Positions 8,182 through 18,549 of a DNA stretch of 64,000 nucleotides are shown here, piece by piece (within the stretch, counting starts at the first letter, position 1; the number at the start of each line of letters is the position of its first letter). A program made the position numbers and the translations under genes. The notes beneath the pieces are model-generated. The model ran no database searches and was not told the origin of the DNA. It saw nothing but the letters and a program-made list of their open reading frames with translations. Source of the DNA: Amaricoccus macauensis (GTDB lineage: Bacteria > Pseudomonadota > Alphaproteobacteria > Rhodobacterales > Rhodobacteraceae); NCBI RefSeq assembly GCF_014201905.1, contig NZ_JACHFM010000002.1:62001-126000 (forward strand), read 5' to 3'.

Positions 8182-10860
8182 ATGACGATCCGAAACCTCG
8201 ACAATCTCCTCCACCCGCCGTCGGTCGCGGTGATCGACGCATCGCACCCGCGCGGCCTGGCCGTCCTGCGAAACCTCAGGGCAGGGGGCTTCGCCGGGCC
8301 AATGATCGCCGTTGAGACCGGGGTCGCCGAGGTGGATGGCACGCGGGCGGTCGGCTCGATAGCCGAGCTTGACGTCCCTCCGGGCCTCGCCGTGCTCGCC
8401 GGGCCGGTCGGCGAGATGCCGGCGCGGATTGCCGAACTCGGCGCTGCCGGCTGGCGCATGGCCCTGGTGGTTTCGGCTGAGGAAGGCGTGGATCCGGTGC
8501 TGCGGCAGGCGATGCTCGACGCGGCGCAACCCCACATGCTGCGGATCATCGGGCCGGGCTCCTTCGGGCTCATCGCGCCCTATGCGCGGCTCGATGCGAG
8601 CCTCTCGCCGATCGCCACCACAGAGGGCGGGATTGCCCTCCTGTCGGAATCCGGCAGCATCGCGAGTGCACTCCTCGACTGGGCCGCGAGCCACGCCATC
8701 GGTTTCAGCGCGGTGATGAGCCTTGGCGGCCGCGTCGATGTCGGGCTCAGCGACTGCCTCGACCTGCTGGCGGGCGACCCGCACACCCGGGCGATTCTCG
8801 TCTACATGGAGAGCATTCCCGACCCGCGGCGGTTCCTCTCGGCGGCGCGCGCCGCCGCGCGGCTGAAGCCGGTGATCGCGCTCAAGGCCGGCGGCTCGCC
8901 TCAGGCGGCAGAGGCTGCCGAGACCCACACCGGGCGGCTTTCCGGCACTGATGCGGTGATCGACGTGGCGCTGCGCCGGGCCGGCATCCTGAGGGTGCGC
9001 GGCCTGTCGGAACTCTTCGCCGCGGCCGAGACGGTGTCGCGCTTCCGGCCGATGCAGAGCAGTCGCGTGGCGATCGTCACGAACAGCGGTGGCGCCGGCG
9101 TGCTGGCTCTCGACCGTCTGGCGGAGACCGGAACCCCGCTGGCGCAACTCGAGCCCGCGACGCTGGAAAAGCTCGCGGCGGCGCTGCCGCGCACCTGTAG
9201 CCCGCGCAACCCCGTCGATCTCGCCGACGACGCCGAGCCGGAGCGCTATCTCGCAGCACTCGATATTCTTGCCGCCGACCGGCATGTGGACGTGCTGCTC
9301 GTCATGTGCTGCCCGACCGAGCGCGGCCTGCCATGCGCCGTCGCTCAGGCTCTGGCCGGGCGCGCCGACCGCGGACGGATCGCCGGCAAGCCGGTGCTTG
9401 CGTGCTGGATGGGGGGAGCCACGGCCCACGAGGCGCGCGCGGTGCTGAGAGAGGGCGGCATTGCCACCCACGACGCGCCGGCGGCGGCCGCGGCGGCCGC
9501 GGCGCACCTGACCGACTGGAGCCGGGCGCAGGCGGCACTGCTGCACGTGCCGGACCGGCGCTCGGAAGAGGTGCTCGCCGCCGCGCCGGACGCGCGCGAG
9601 CAGGTGGCGGCAGTCTTTGCCGAAGTCGCGGCGCAGGGCAGGCACCGGCTGACGTCAGCGGAGGCAGGCGAGGTGCTTGCCGCCTACGGCATTCCGGTCG
9701 CACGCTCGCGCATCGCGAGCAAAGTGGAGGAGGTCGGGAGGATCGCGGCGGAGATGCTCGCGGATGGCGGGCGGCTTGCGGTCAAGGTGCTGTCGTCCGA
9801 CCTGCCGCACCGGTCCGACGTGGGCGGAGTGGTCCTCGACGTGGCGACCGGCGAGGAGGCCGGGGCAGCGGCGGCCGGCATCGCCGCGCGCGTGGCGCGC
9901 GATGCTCCGGGGGCACGGATCGACGCATACGAGCTGCAGCCCATGGTGGTGCGCGCGGAGGCGATCGAGCTGATCCTCGGGGTGGCGACCGATCCGATCT
10001 TCGGCCCGGTGATCCTGTTCGGCGCGGGCGGTCTCGCGGTCGAAATCGTTCGCGACACCGCGATCGCGTTGCCGCCGCTCGATTCGGGTCTGGCGGCCGA
10101 GCTGGTCGGCCGCACGCGCGTGAGCGCGCAGCTTGCCGGTTATCGCGGACGCCCGGCGGCAGATCTGGCCTCGCTGAATGGGGCTCTCATCGCGCTCTCG
10201 CATCTCATCGAGGACTTTCCCTGCCTGCGCAGCGTCGATGTCAATCCGCTCGTCGCCGACCCGCGTGGCATCATCGCGCTCGACATGAGCGTGGAGTTCG
10301 ACCCATCCGAGCTGGCGGTGAAGCCGCCGAACCCGCATCTCGCGATCCGGCCCTATCCGACCGAGTGGCGCCGCACCATCGAGCGCCCCGAAGGCGCCTA
10401 CGAACTCCGCCCGATCCGCCCTGCGGATGCGTTGCTCTATCCCGCGTTTCTCGATCGGGTGAGCCGCGAGGACATGCGTCTGCGCTTCCTCGCGGTGCGG
10501 GTGCATTTCCCCGAGGAGTTCGCCCTGCGCTGGACCCAGCTCGACTATGATCGGGAGATGGCCTTCGTCGCGCTGACGCCCGAGGGCGAACTCGCGGGGG
10601 TCAGCCGGGTGGTTGCGGCTCCCGACCATCTCTCGGGCGAATACTCGCTCCTCGTCCGCTCGGACCTGCAGGGACGCGGGATCGGGGCGGCGCTCATGCG
10701 CATCCTGATCGAGTATGCGCGTGCCGACGGAATGGACCGGCTCGAAGGCATGGTGCTGGCCGAGAATCGCGCCATGCAGGGCCTCGTGGGGCATCTCGGC
10801 TTCACCATCGCTCCGATCCTCGACGATCCGGGCGTGGTGATGTCGACGCTGTTTCTCTGA
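8182..10860 (+). CDS. ADP-forming acyl-CoA ligase fused to a GNAT acetyltransferase
   Basis: 892 residues. In order: CoA-binding domain (about 1-130), succinyl-CoA ligase-like domain (about 140-440), ATP-grasp domain (about 480-700) and a C-terminal GNAT domain (about 725-880) with the acetyl-CoA loop LQGRGIGAAL. This is the Pat/YfiQ architecture, whose members acetylate and thereby inactivate acetyl-CoA synthetase. Unlike the catalytically dead ligase half of enteric Pat, this protein keeps a histidine (H249) in THTGRLSGTDA, the place of the phospho-histidine of active ADP-forming ligases. It could therefore be a true ligase as well. AAGGGGGA lies six bases before the ATG. Confidence 0.85.
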   Translation: MTIRNLDNLLHPPSVAVIDASHPRGLAVLRNLRAGGFAGPMIAVETGVAEVDGTRAVGSIAELDVPPGLAVLAGPVGEMPARIAELGAAGWRMALVVSAEEGVDPVLRQAMLDAAQPHMLRIIGPGSFGLIAPYARLDASLSPIATTEGGIALLSESGSIASALLDWAASHAIGFSAVMSLGGRVDVGLSDCLDLLAGDPHTRAILVYMESIPDPRRFLSAARAAARLKPVIALKAGGSPQAAEAAETHTGRLSGTDAVIDVALRRAGILRVRGLSELFAAAETVSRFRPMQSSRVAIVTNSGGAGVLALDRLAETGTPLAQLEPATLEKLAAALPRTCSPRNPVDLADDAEPERYLAALDILAADRHVDVLLVMCCPTERGLPCAVAQALAGRADRGRIAGKPVLACWMGGATAHEARAVLREGGIATHDAPAAAAAAAAHLTDWSRAQAALLHVPDRRSEEVLAAAPDAREQVAAVFAEVAAQGRHRLTSAEAGEVLAAYGIPVARSRIASKVEEVGRIAAEMLADGGRLAVKVLSSDLPHRSDVGGVVLDVATGEEAGAAAAGIAARVARDAPGARIDAYELQPMVVRAEAIELILGVATDPIFGPVILFGAGGLAVEIVRDTAIALPPLDSGLAAELVGRTRVSAQLAGYRGRPAADLASLNGALIALSHLIEDFPCLRSVDVNPLVADPRGIIALDMSVEFDPSELAVKPPNPHLAIRPYPTEWRRTIERPEGAYELRPIRPADALLYPAFLDRVSREDMRLRFLAVRVHFPEEFALRWTQLDYDREMAFVALTPEGELAGVSRVVAAPDHLSGEYSLLVRSDLQGRGIGAALMRILIEYARADGMDRLEGMVLAENRAMQGLVGHLGFTIAPILDDPGVVMSTLFL

Positions 10861-11166
10861 CGCCCGGAAGCCCGGCGCCCCGAAGACGGGGACTGGTTTC
10901 CCGCAGGTCTCCCGCGCGGACCCGGGCCGCCGCATCTCGCCGCTCTCGGGACGCATCGCGGGAAGAGGGATTGTTTCGTCCTGCGGCAGACCTTGCGGCG
11001 ACGGTGCGGTTGCGCCGATCCTCTTGCCCGGGGCGTCTGCGGCCGGTTTCCGCCTTGATCGCAGATGGCGCTTGGAAATCGCCTCGCGATGGGCAGGGTC
11101 CATCGTCCCGCGAGGTCTGGCCAGGTGACGCGGGTCCGGGCCGGGGCTCTGGAAGGAGGACACCAG
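10861..11166 (+). other. 306-bp stretch without a recognisable gene
   Basis: The bases between the ligase/GNAT stop and the small reading frame at 11167 are GC-rich. They contain no recognisable protein, and I see no clear promoter or terminator. Confidence 0.5.
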
Positions 11167-11325
11167 ATGACGGATCTCCGCGGTTTGCCCGATGTCGAGG
11201 GCGGTGTCGTCGTCGAGCCCGGGCAAAGGCTGCTCCCTGAGCGCGACAGGCAGAGGGCTCGCGCGCTCGCGGTGGCCGGGGCTGCGGATCCCGCCGCGAC
11301 GAGCTTGCCCGGGCCGGCACGGTGA
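11167..11325 (+). CDS. Possible small protein / leader peptide upstream of the TauE-type gene
   Basis: A 52-codon frame begins MTDLRGLPDVEGG and is preceded by GGAAGGAGG, one of the strongest Shine-Dalgarno sequences in the window, seven bases before the ATG. It ends in a GTGA overlap with the GTG start of the exporter gene, which by itself has no good ribosome-binding site. That arrangement suggests translational coupling. The peptide is hydrophilic, with no membrane segment or known motif, and its composition (Arg, Ala, Pro) is what random GC-rich DNA gives. It could be spurious. Confidence 0.4.
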   Translation: MTDLRGLPDVEGGVVVEPGQRLLPERDRQRARALAVAGAADPAATSLPGPAR

Positions 11326-12032
11326 GCTTTCTGGTCTTCATCCCGCTCTTCCTGATGGTCGGCGTTGCGGCCTTCATCCAGGGCTCGGTCGGCATCGGGT
11401 TCGCGTTGATCGCCGCGCCGGTCTTCGCTCTCGTCGACCCGTCGTACCTGCCGGTGGCGCTCCTGATCCTGATGCTGCCGCTGAACTTCCTCGTGTTCTT
11501 CCGCGAGCGGCACGAGGCAGACCTCAAGGGCGCCGGATGGATCACCGTGGGGCGGTTCTTCGGTACGTTCCTCGGCATCTGGGTGCTGCTGGCGCTGTCG
11601 CTGCGCCAGCTTGAGGTGGCGGTCGGCCTTCTGACGATCCTTGCCGCCGTAATCGCCATTCTGGCGCCCCCCTTCAGCCCCGGCAGGGTGCCGGCACTCG
11701 GCGTCGGCCTCTTCACCGGCGTGACCGAGACCGCGACCGGCATCGGTGGCCCGCCGCTCGCGCTGCTCTATCAGCACGCGCGGGGACCGGTTCTGCGCTC
11801 GACCGTGGCGCTCTGCTTTCTCGTCGGCGAGGTGATCTCGCTGGTGATCCTCACGATTTCCGGTGCGGTGCGCAGCGAGCAGGTCGTGGCCGCCGCCTAT
11901 CTCGTGCCGGCCGCGATCGTCGGGACCGTCCTGTCGCGGCTGGTCCATTCCCGCATCAACGGTCCGGCGCTGCGCATGGCCGTCCTGATCTTCTCCATCG
12001 TCAGCGGAGCGGTGCTTCTCCTCAAGGGATAG
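11322..12032 (+). CDS. TauE/SafE-family sulfite exporter-like membrane protein
   Basis: 236 residues, almost entirely hydrophobic, with about eight membrane segments. The two internal repeats each carry the family glycine motif: QGSVGIGFALIAAP near residue 20, and TGVTETATGIGGPPLAL near residue 130 with its GxGG-PP pattern. TauE/SafE proteins export sulfite, sulfoacetate or other organic anions. The substrate cannot be predicted here. The start is a GTG overlapping the stop of a small reading frame with a strong ribosome-binding site. A sulfonate link is not supported by the neighbours. Confidence 0.85.
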   Translation: MSFLVFIPLFLMVGVAAFIQGSVGIGFALIAAPVFALVDPSYLPVALLILMLPLNFLVFFRERHEADLKGAGWITVGRFFGTFLGIWVLLALSLRQLEVAVGLLTILAAVIAILAPPFSPGRVPALGVGLFTGVTETATGIGGPPLALLYQHARGPVLRSTVALCFLVGEVISLVILTISGAVRSEQVVAAAYLVPAAIVGTVLSRLVHSRINGPALRMAVLIFSIVSGAVLLLKG

Positions 12033-12080
12033 GCACCGGACGTCATGCCGCCACAGATTCCCGATTGACTCGTTTGTCAC

Positions 12081-12111
12081 GTTCCAATATGCGGATGACA
12101 GGAATTGGAAC
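12081..12111 (+). promoter_or_regulatory. Perfect 8-bp inverted repeat, candidate operator
   Basis: GTTCCAAT (12081-12088) and ATTGGAAC (12104-12111) are exact reverse complements, 23 bases apart start to start, about two helical turns. They lie 25-55 bases before the start of the dehydrogenase gene, in a less GC-rich patch. This is the geometry of a dimeric repressor or activator site. The cognate regulator is not known; the LacI protein at 24669 is one candidate. Confidence 0.6.
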
Positions 12112-12132
12112 GAAACAAATTCGCGAGGGTAG

Positions 12133-13134
<1,002 letters not shown>

Positions 13135-13135
13135 G

Positions 13136-14764
13136 ATGGCGTCAAAGATCGTATCGGTCGAAGCGGCGGTGACGCGGATCCCGGACGGGGCGGTGGTCAC
13201 CGTGTCGTCCTCCTCGGGGCTCGGCTGCCCGGACAAGGTGCTGGCGGCGATCGGCGCGCGGTTCGATGCCGAGGGGCATCCGAGGAACCTGACGACGATC
13301 CATCCGATCGCAGCGGGCGACATGTACGGCATCAAGGGTGTCGATCACATCGCGAAGGACGGGCTGCTCTCGACGATCATCGGCGGCTCCTATCCGAGCG
13401 GGCCGTCGTCGCTGCCGATGCCCGAGATCTGGCGGATGCTGACCGAGGACCGGGTGGCGGCCTACAACGTGCCGTCGGGCATCCTCTTTGACATGCATCG
13501 CGACGCGGCGGCGCGGCGGCCGGGGGTGCTGACGCAGGTCGGGCTCGACACCTTTGCCGATCCGATCCGCGAGGGGTGCGCGATGAACGCGAGGGCTGCG
13601 GCGCGGCCGATCGTTGCCCGGGTCGAGTTCGGCGGCGAGACCTGGCTGCATTTTCCGAACATCATCCCGGACGTCGCGATCCTGCGGGCCACGACGGCGG
13701 ACGAGCACGGGAACCTCACCTACGAGCACGAGGGCGCGTATCTCGGGGGGCTCGATCAGGCGATCTGCGTGCGCAACCACGGCGGGCTCGTCATCGCGCA
13801 GGTGAAGCGGGTGACGGCGGCGGGGTCGCTGCGGCCGCATGACGTGCGGGTGCCGGGGCATCTGGTCGATCTGGTGGTCGTCGATCCCGACCAGCTTCAG
13901 ACCACCGAGACGCTCTATGATCCGGCGATCTCGGGCGAGATCATGCGGCCGTGGGCGAGCTTCTCGCGGGCGGAGCATGGGGTGGAGAAGGTCGTCGCCC
14001 GGCGCTCGGCGATGGAGCTGAAGGACGGCATGACGGCGAACCTCGGGTTCGGGATCTGCTCGATGGTGCCGCGGATCCTGCTTGAGGAGGGCTATCCGCA
14101 GGCGGTGACCTGGGCGATCGAGCAGGGCGCGGTGGGGGGCATGCCGCTCATGGGCTTTGCCTTCGGCTGCGCCTCGAACGCGGACGCGTTCATGCCGAGC
14201 CCGCAGCAGTTCACCTACTTTCAGGGCGGCGGCTTCGATGTGACGTTCCTGTCGTTCCTCGAGATCGACCTGGAGGGCAACGTCAACGTCTCGAAGCTCG
14301 GCAAGAAGCCGTATCTGACCGCCGGCTGTGGCGGGTTCGTCGACATCACCGCGAACGCCCGGAAGATCGTCTTTGCCGGGCAGTTCGAGGCGGGAGCGGA
14401 GTTCGAGCTTTCCGAAGCCGGCATCCGCATCGCGAAGCCGGGGCGGTTCCCGAAGATGGTGGAGAAGGTCGAGCACGTGACCTTCTCCGGGCGGCGGGCG
14501 CGGGAACTGGGGCAGGAAGTGCTCTACGTCACGGAGCGCTGCGTGATCCGGCTGACCGAGGCCGGGCTGGTCGCGACCGAGGTGATGCCGGGGATCGATC
14601 CCGAGCGGGACATTGTCGCGGCCTCGCTCGGGCGGGTGTCGCTCGCGCCGGACCTGAAGACCCTGCCACTCAGCCTGCTGGGCCGCGGGCCGATGGGGCT
14701 GAAGCTCGAGCCGAAGGCGGCGCCGGTGGTTCGGGCCCGCGGGGTGGCGGACGCCGCATCGTGA
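13136..14764 (+). CDS. Family I acyl-CoA:carboxylate CoA-transferase (YdiF/propionate CoA-transferase type)
   Basis: 542 residues, containing both the alpha and beta CoA-transferase domains in one chain (about 1-260 and 280-510). The catalytic glutamate is E329 in AIEQGAVGGMP, matching the E-x-G-x-x-G motif at which the enzyme-CoA thioester forms. The C-terminal FVDITANARKIVFAG is also typical. The enzyme moves CoA between acetyl-, propionyl- or 3-ketoacyl-CoA and free acids. It sits two bases after the dehydrogenase gene and before an enoyl-CoA hydratase, which suggests activation of a carboxylic acid intermediate for beta-oxidation-like steps. Confidence 0.9.
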   Translation: MASKIVSVEAAVTRIPDGAVVTVSSSSGLGCPDKVLAAIGARFDAEGHPRNLTTIHPIAAGDMYGIKGVDHIAKDGLLSTIIGGSYPSGPSSLPMPEIWRMLTEDRVAAYNVPSGILFDMHRDAAARRPGVLTQVGLDTFADPIREGCAMNARAAARPIVARVEFGGETWLHFPNIIPDVAILRATTADEHGNLTYEHEGAYLGGLDQAICVRNHGGLVIAQVKRVTAAGSLRPHDVRVPGHLVDLVVVDPDQLQTTETLYDPAISGEIMRPWASFSRAEHGVEKVVARRSAMELKDGMTANLGFGICSMVPRILLEEGYPQAVTWAIEQGAVGGMPLMGFAFGCASNADAFMPSPQQFTYFQGGGFDVTFLSFLEIDLEGNVNVSKLGKKPYLTAGCGGFVDITANARKIVFAGQFEAGAEFELSEAGIRIAKPGRFPKMVEKVEHVTFSGRRARELGQEVLYVTERCVIRLTEAGLVATEVMPGIDPERDIVAASLGRVSLAPDLKTLPLSLLGRGPMGLKLEPKAAPVVRARGVADAAS

Positions 14765-14858
14765 GCGGGCGGGTGCGCATGTCGCGCGGCTGGGTCATGG
14801 CTTTGAATTATCTCAATAATACCGCATCCGTCTACCCGATTGAAGCGAAGGTAAGGCG

Positions 14859-15626
14859 ATGAGCGCGCTGCATCTGACGATCGACGGCGCCGTTGCCGAG
14901 CTTCGGCTCGACAATCCGGCGAAGCTCAATTCGCTGACGGTGCCGATGCTGGAGGCGCTCGACGCCCATTGCGCGACGCTGGAGCGCGCCCCCGAGGTGC
15001 GGGCGGTAGTCGTCACCGGCACCGGGGAGAAGGCGTTCTGCACCGGTGCCGACATCGGCGCCTGGGGGCCGATGGAGCCGTTCGACTTCGCCCGCCACTG
15101 GGTGCGCGAGGGGCATCGGATCTTCGACCGGCTGGCGCGGCTCGGCAAGCCGACCGTGGCGGCGCTGAACGGCCACGCCTTTGGCGGCGGGCTGGAGCTG
15201 GCCTCGGCCTGCGACATCCGGGTGATCGCGCCCCGTGCCTCGCTGGCGCTGCCCGAGGCGGGGATCGGCATCGTGCCTGGCTGGTCGGGAACGCAGCGCA
15301 CCGCGCGGCTGCTGCCCGAGGCCGTCGTGAAGGAAATGGCGCTCTTCGGCCGGCGGATCGGGGCGGAGCGGGCGGTCGCCCTCGGTTTCTGCGCCGAGGT
15401 GGCCGACGATGCGCTCGGCGCTGCCCGCGCCATCGCCGGGAAGGCCGCCACGCTGTCACCGCGGGCGGTCGAGGTGGCGAAGTACATGATTCAGGCGGGA
15501 GTGGGGGAAGACCGGGCGGCGCTGATCGAGGCGCTTGGCTCGGGAATGATCGCCGCGAGCGCGGATCGGACCGAGGGCGTCGTCGCCTTCGCCGAGAAGC
15601 GCAAGCCCGTGTTTCCGGGGAAATGA
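14859..15626 (+). CDS. Enoyl-CoA hydratase/isomerase family protein
   Basis: 255 residues, the usual crotonase length. Both catalytic glutamates of hydratases are present and 20 residues apart: E113 in GGGLELASACD and E133 in LPEAGIGIVPG. The oxyanion-hole glycines lie near FCTGADI and GHAFGGG. It should add water to a 2-enoyl-CoA. An AT-rich patch at 14803-14822 precedes it and may be an internal promoter, since 94 bases separate it from the CoA-transferase. Its stop overlaps the aldehyde dehydrogenase start (ATGA). Confidence 0.9.
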   Translation: MSALHLTIDGAVAELRLDNPAKLNSLTVPMLEALDAHCATLERAPEVRAVVVTGTGEKAFCTGADIGAWGPMEPFDFARHWVREGHRIFDRLARLGKPTVAALNGHAFGGGLELASACDIRVIAPRASLALPEAGIGIVPGWSGTQRTARLLPEAVVKEMALFGRRIGAERAVALGFCAEVADDALGAARAIAGKAATLSPRAVEVAKYMIQAGVGEDRAALIEALGSGMIAASADRTEGVVAFAEKRKPVFPGK

Positions 15627-17158
15627 CAATGCTGGACCTTACACTCGTGGCCGCGACGGACGCGGCACTGCCCACCGAGCCCGCGCGCGTGCGGCACCTG
15701 ATCGACGGCGGCTGGCGCGACAGTGCCGACGGCGCCACCTTCGAGCGGACCTCGCCGGCGCATGGCGTCGTGGTGACGCGCGCGGCGAAGGGCGGCGCGG
15801 CCGAGACCGATGCCGCGATCGCAGCGGCGCGCGACGCCTTCGATGACGGCCGCTGGTCGGAGCTGTCCGGCAAGGCACGCGCGACGCTGCTCCTGAAGGT
15901 CGCCGATCTCATTGACCGCGACCGGGAGCGGATCGCCTGCATCGAGACGCTGGAGGCCGGTAAGCCGATCGCGCAGGCACGCGCCGAGATCGAGGGCGCG
16001 GCCGACATCTGGCGCTATGCGGCGGCGCTCGCGCGCACGCTCTCGGGGGAGAGCCACAACAGCCTCGGGCCCGACATGCTTGGGCTCGTCCTGAAGGAGC
16101 CGATCGGCGTCGCCGCCATCATCTGTCCGTGGAATTTCCCGTTCCTGATCGTCAGCCAGAAGCTGCCGTTCGCGCTCGCCGCCGGCTGCACCGCGGTGGT
16201 GAAGCCCTCGGAAATGACGCCCTCGACGACGGCGATCCTCGGCGAGCTGCTGATGGAGGCGGGGCTGCCGGCCGGTGTCGTCAACATCGTCCTCGGCCAC
16301 GGCGAGCCGGTTGGCGCGATGATGACGACCGACCCGCGCGTCGACATGGTGACGTTCACCGGCTCCACGGCGGTCGGCAAGGCGATCGTTGCCGCCGCCG
16401 CGCCGACCCTGAAGAAGGTCTCGCTCGAACTCGGCGGCAAGAACCCGCAGGTGCTGTTTCCCGACGCGGATCTCGATTCCGCGATCGATGCGATTGCCTT
16501 CGGCGTCTATTTCAACGCCGGCGAGTGCTGCAATTCGGGCTCGCGGATCATCGTCCACGAGGACATCGCCGAGACCGTGACCGAGCGGGTGGTGGCGTTG
16601 TCGCGCAAGGTCGCCTTCGGCGATCCGCTCGACGAGGCGACGCAGGTCGGCGCCATCGTCTCGCCCGCGCATCAGCAGAAGATCGACGGCTACGTAAAGG
16701 GCGCCGTGGCCGCTGGTGCCACCGTGCGCCTTGGGGGCGCGCCGCTCGATGTGCCCGGGCTCGGCGGGCAGTTCTACCAGCCGACCGTCGTCGCGGACGT
16801 GACGCCCGACATGGCGATCGCCCGCGAGGAGGTTTTCGGGCCGGTTCTCTCAGTCCTGAGATTTCGCACGATGGACGAGGCCGTCGAGCTGGCGAATGGC
16901 GCCGCCTATGGCCTGTCGGCCGGTGTCTGGAGCGAGAACGTCCACACCTGCCTCGAGTTCACCCGCCGGGTGCGGGCGGGCACGGTCTGGACGAACACCT
17001 GGATGGACGGCTTCGCCGAGCTGCCGTTCGGCGGGATGAAGGAGAGCGGCCAGGGGCGTGAGCTTGGCCGCTACGGGCTGGAGGAATTCCTCGAAGTGAA
17101 GACCGTCCAGATGCGGATCGGCCGCACGCGGGCGCCCTGGGTGACTGGCAGGGGGTGA
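15623..17158 (+). CDS. NAD(P)-dependent aldehyde dehydrogenase
   Basis: 511 residues. The ALDH signatures are present: [23 protein letters not shown] (nucleotide binding), the general base E269 in SLELGGKNP, and the nucleophile C303 in GECCNSGSR. The cysteine motif is unusual in having Glu and a second Cys where GQxC is common. Closest families are betaine/sugar-aldehyde dehydrogenases. The start at 15623 overlaps the hydratase stop by four bases; an in-frame ATG at 15629 is possible. The stop lies inside a tandem repeat array (17140-17214). It probably oxidises an aldehyde made by the neighbouring dehydrogenases to the acid used by the CoA-transferase. Confidence 0.9.
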   Translation: MTMLDLTLVAATDAALPTEPARVRHLIDGGWRDSADGATFERTSPAHGVVVTRAAKGGAAETDAAIAAARDAFDDGRWSELSGKARATLLLKVADLIDRDRERIACIETLEAGKPIAQARAEIEGAADIWRYAAALARTLSGESHNSLGPDMLGLVLKEPIGVAAIICPWNFPFLIVSQKLPFALAAGCTAVVKPSEMTPSTTAILGELLMEAGLPAGVVNIVLGHGEPVGAMMTTDPRVDMVTFTGSTAVGKAIVAAAAPTLKKVSLELGGKNPQVLFPDADLDSAIDAIAFGVYFNAGECCNSGSRIIVHEDIAETVTERVVALSRKVAFGDPLDEATQVGAIVSPAHQQKIDGYVKGAVAAGATVRLGGAPLDVPGLGGQFYQPTVVADVTPDMAIAREEVFGPVLSVLRFRTMDEAVELANGAAYGLSAGVWSENVHTCLEFTRRVRAGTVWTNTWMDGFAELPFGGMKESGQGRELGRYGLEEFLEVKTVQMRIGRTRAPWVTGRG

Positions 17159-17214
17159 CTGGCCCGGTGGTGACCGGCCCGGTGGTGATCGGCCGGGGGG
17201 TGACTGGCCGCTGA
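17140..17214 (+). repeat. Five imperfect ~15-bp repeats spanning a stop codon
   Basis: Units of the form GGTGACTGGCCCG repeat about five times with period 14-16. TGA trinucleotides fall at 17142, 17156 (the real stop of the aldehyde dehydrogenase), 17171, 17187, 17201 and 17212. Units differ by point changes such as TGACTGG, TGACCGG and TGATCGG, so the array is not recent. Confidence 0.85.
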
Positions 17215-17264
17215 GCCGTTCCGGCCTGCGGTACACGACTGACAAAAAGCGGAGGAACAAGAGA

Positions 17265-18515
17265 ATGCGTAAGGTCTTCGTACAGACGACGGCTGCTCTC
17301 GCGTTGATCGCGGCGACCAGCGGCGTTGCCGCGGCCGCCGACGTCGAGGTACTGCACTGGTGGACCAGCGGCGGTGAGGCCGGAGCGCTCAACGTCCTGA
17401 AGCAGGATCTGGAAAAGCAGGGTATCGGCTGGCAGGACATGCCGGTCGCGGGCGGCGGCGGCACGCAGGCGATGACGGTGCTGCGCGCGCGCGTCACTGC
17501 CGGCAACCCGCCCTCGGCGGTGCAGCTTCTCGGCTTCGACATCACCGACTGGGCCAAGGAAGGCACGCTGGCGAACCTCGACGACGTGGCCGGCCCGGGG
17601 GGCTGGGACGCGGTGGTGCCGGCGGCGCTGCAGAAGTTCTCGAAGTATGACGGCCACTGGGTCGCCGCGCCGGTGAACATCCACTCGACCAACTGGGTCT
17701 GGGCCAACAAGAAGATGCTCGATGAGCTCGGGATCGCGGCGCCGACCACCTGGGACGAGCTGGTCGCGGCAATGCAGAAGGTGAAGGACGCGGGCAAGGT
17801 CGCCGTCGCCCACGGCGGCCAGCCCTGGCAGGACGCGACGATCTTCGACGCGGTCGCCATGTCGACCGGCGGCCCGGACTTCTACCGCAAGGCGTTCATT
17901 GATCTCGATCCCGAGGCGCTCGGATCGGACACGATGAAGCAGGCGTTCGATCGCATGACGGTCATCCGCGGCTTCGTGGACGACAACTTCTCCGGCCGGG
18001 ACTGGAATCTCGCGAGCGCGATGGTGATCAACGGCGAGGCGGCGTTCCAGTTCATGGGCGACTGGGCGAAGGGCGAGTTCCTGAACGCCGGCAAGGTGCC
18101 GGAGCAGGATTTCCTCTGCTTCCGCTTCCCGGGCACGGAGAAGGAAGTGACCTTCAACACCGACCAGTTCGCCATCTTCAAGCAGGGCGACGCGGTGAAG
18201 CCGGAGCAGGCGGCGCTGGCGACCGCGATCATGTCGCCGGAGTTCCAGCAGGCGTTCAACAAGGTCAAGGGCTCGGTGCCGGCGCGGACCGATGTCTCGG
18301 TCGCCGACTATGACGCCTGTGGTCAGAAGGCCTACGAGGAGCTGAAGGCGGCGGCGTCGTCGGACAATCTCATCGGGTCGATGGCGCACGGTCATGCCAA
18401 CCCGGCGTCGATCAAGAACGCCATGTACGACGTCGTCACCGCGCAGTTCAACGGCGAGTACGACGCCGCGACCGCCGTGCAGGAGCTCGTGAGCGCGGTC
18501 GATCTCGCGCGGTGA
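17265..18515 (+). CDS. Sugar ABC transporter substrate-binding protein (CUT1, glucose-type)
   Basis: 416 residues. A Sec signal peptide covers about residues 1-24 (positive start, hydrophobic core, AAAADV cleavage region). The mature protein begins [16 protein letters not shown], the hallmark of the glucose/mannose-binding subgroup of extracellular solute-binding family 1. [19 protein letters not shown] forms part of the sugar pocket. It delivers substrate in the periplasm to the permeases that follow. A GGAGGAA ribosome site lies upstream. A hairpin at 18550-18569 between this gene and the permeases would leave more binding protein than membrane subunits. Confidence 0.92.
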   Translation: MRKVFVQTTAALALIAATSGVAAAADVEVLHWWTSGGEAGALNVLKQDLEKQGIGWQDMPVAGGGGTQAMTVLRARVTAGNPPSAVQLLGFDITDWAKEGTLANLDDVAGPGGWDAVVPAALQKFSKYDGHWVAAPVNIHSTNWVWANKKMLDELGIAAPTTWDELVAAMQKVKDAGKVAVAHGGQPWQDATIFDAVAMSTGGPDFYRKAFIDLDPEALGSDTMKQAFDRMTVIRGFVDDNFSGRDWNLASAMVINGEAAFQFMGDWAKGEFLNAGKVPEQDFLCFRFPGTEKEVTFNTDQFAIFKQGDAVKPEQAALATAIMSPEFQQAFNKVKGSVPARTDVSVADYDACGQKAYEELKAAASSDNLIGSMAHGHANPASIKNAMYDVVTAQFNGEYDAATAVQELVSAVDLAR

Positions 18516-18538
18516 TCCGGGCGGTGACCGATCAGTGA
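18511..18538 (+). repeat. Three ~12-bp repeats at the stop codon of the sugar-binding protein gene
   Basis: GGTGATCCGGGC, GGTGACCGATCA and GTGACTGGCCCC follow each other, with TGA at 18513 (the real stop), 18525 and 18536. Spacing is 12 and 11 bases. Confidence 0.7.
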
Positions 18539-18549
18539 CTGGCCCCGGG

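Noticed and set aside
11322-12032. A sulfonate degradation module around the TauE-type exporter
   Set aside because: No sulfonate lyase, sulfite dehydrogenase or taurine gene lies nearby, so the exporter's substrate is left open.
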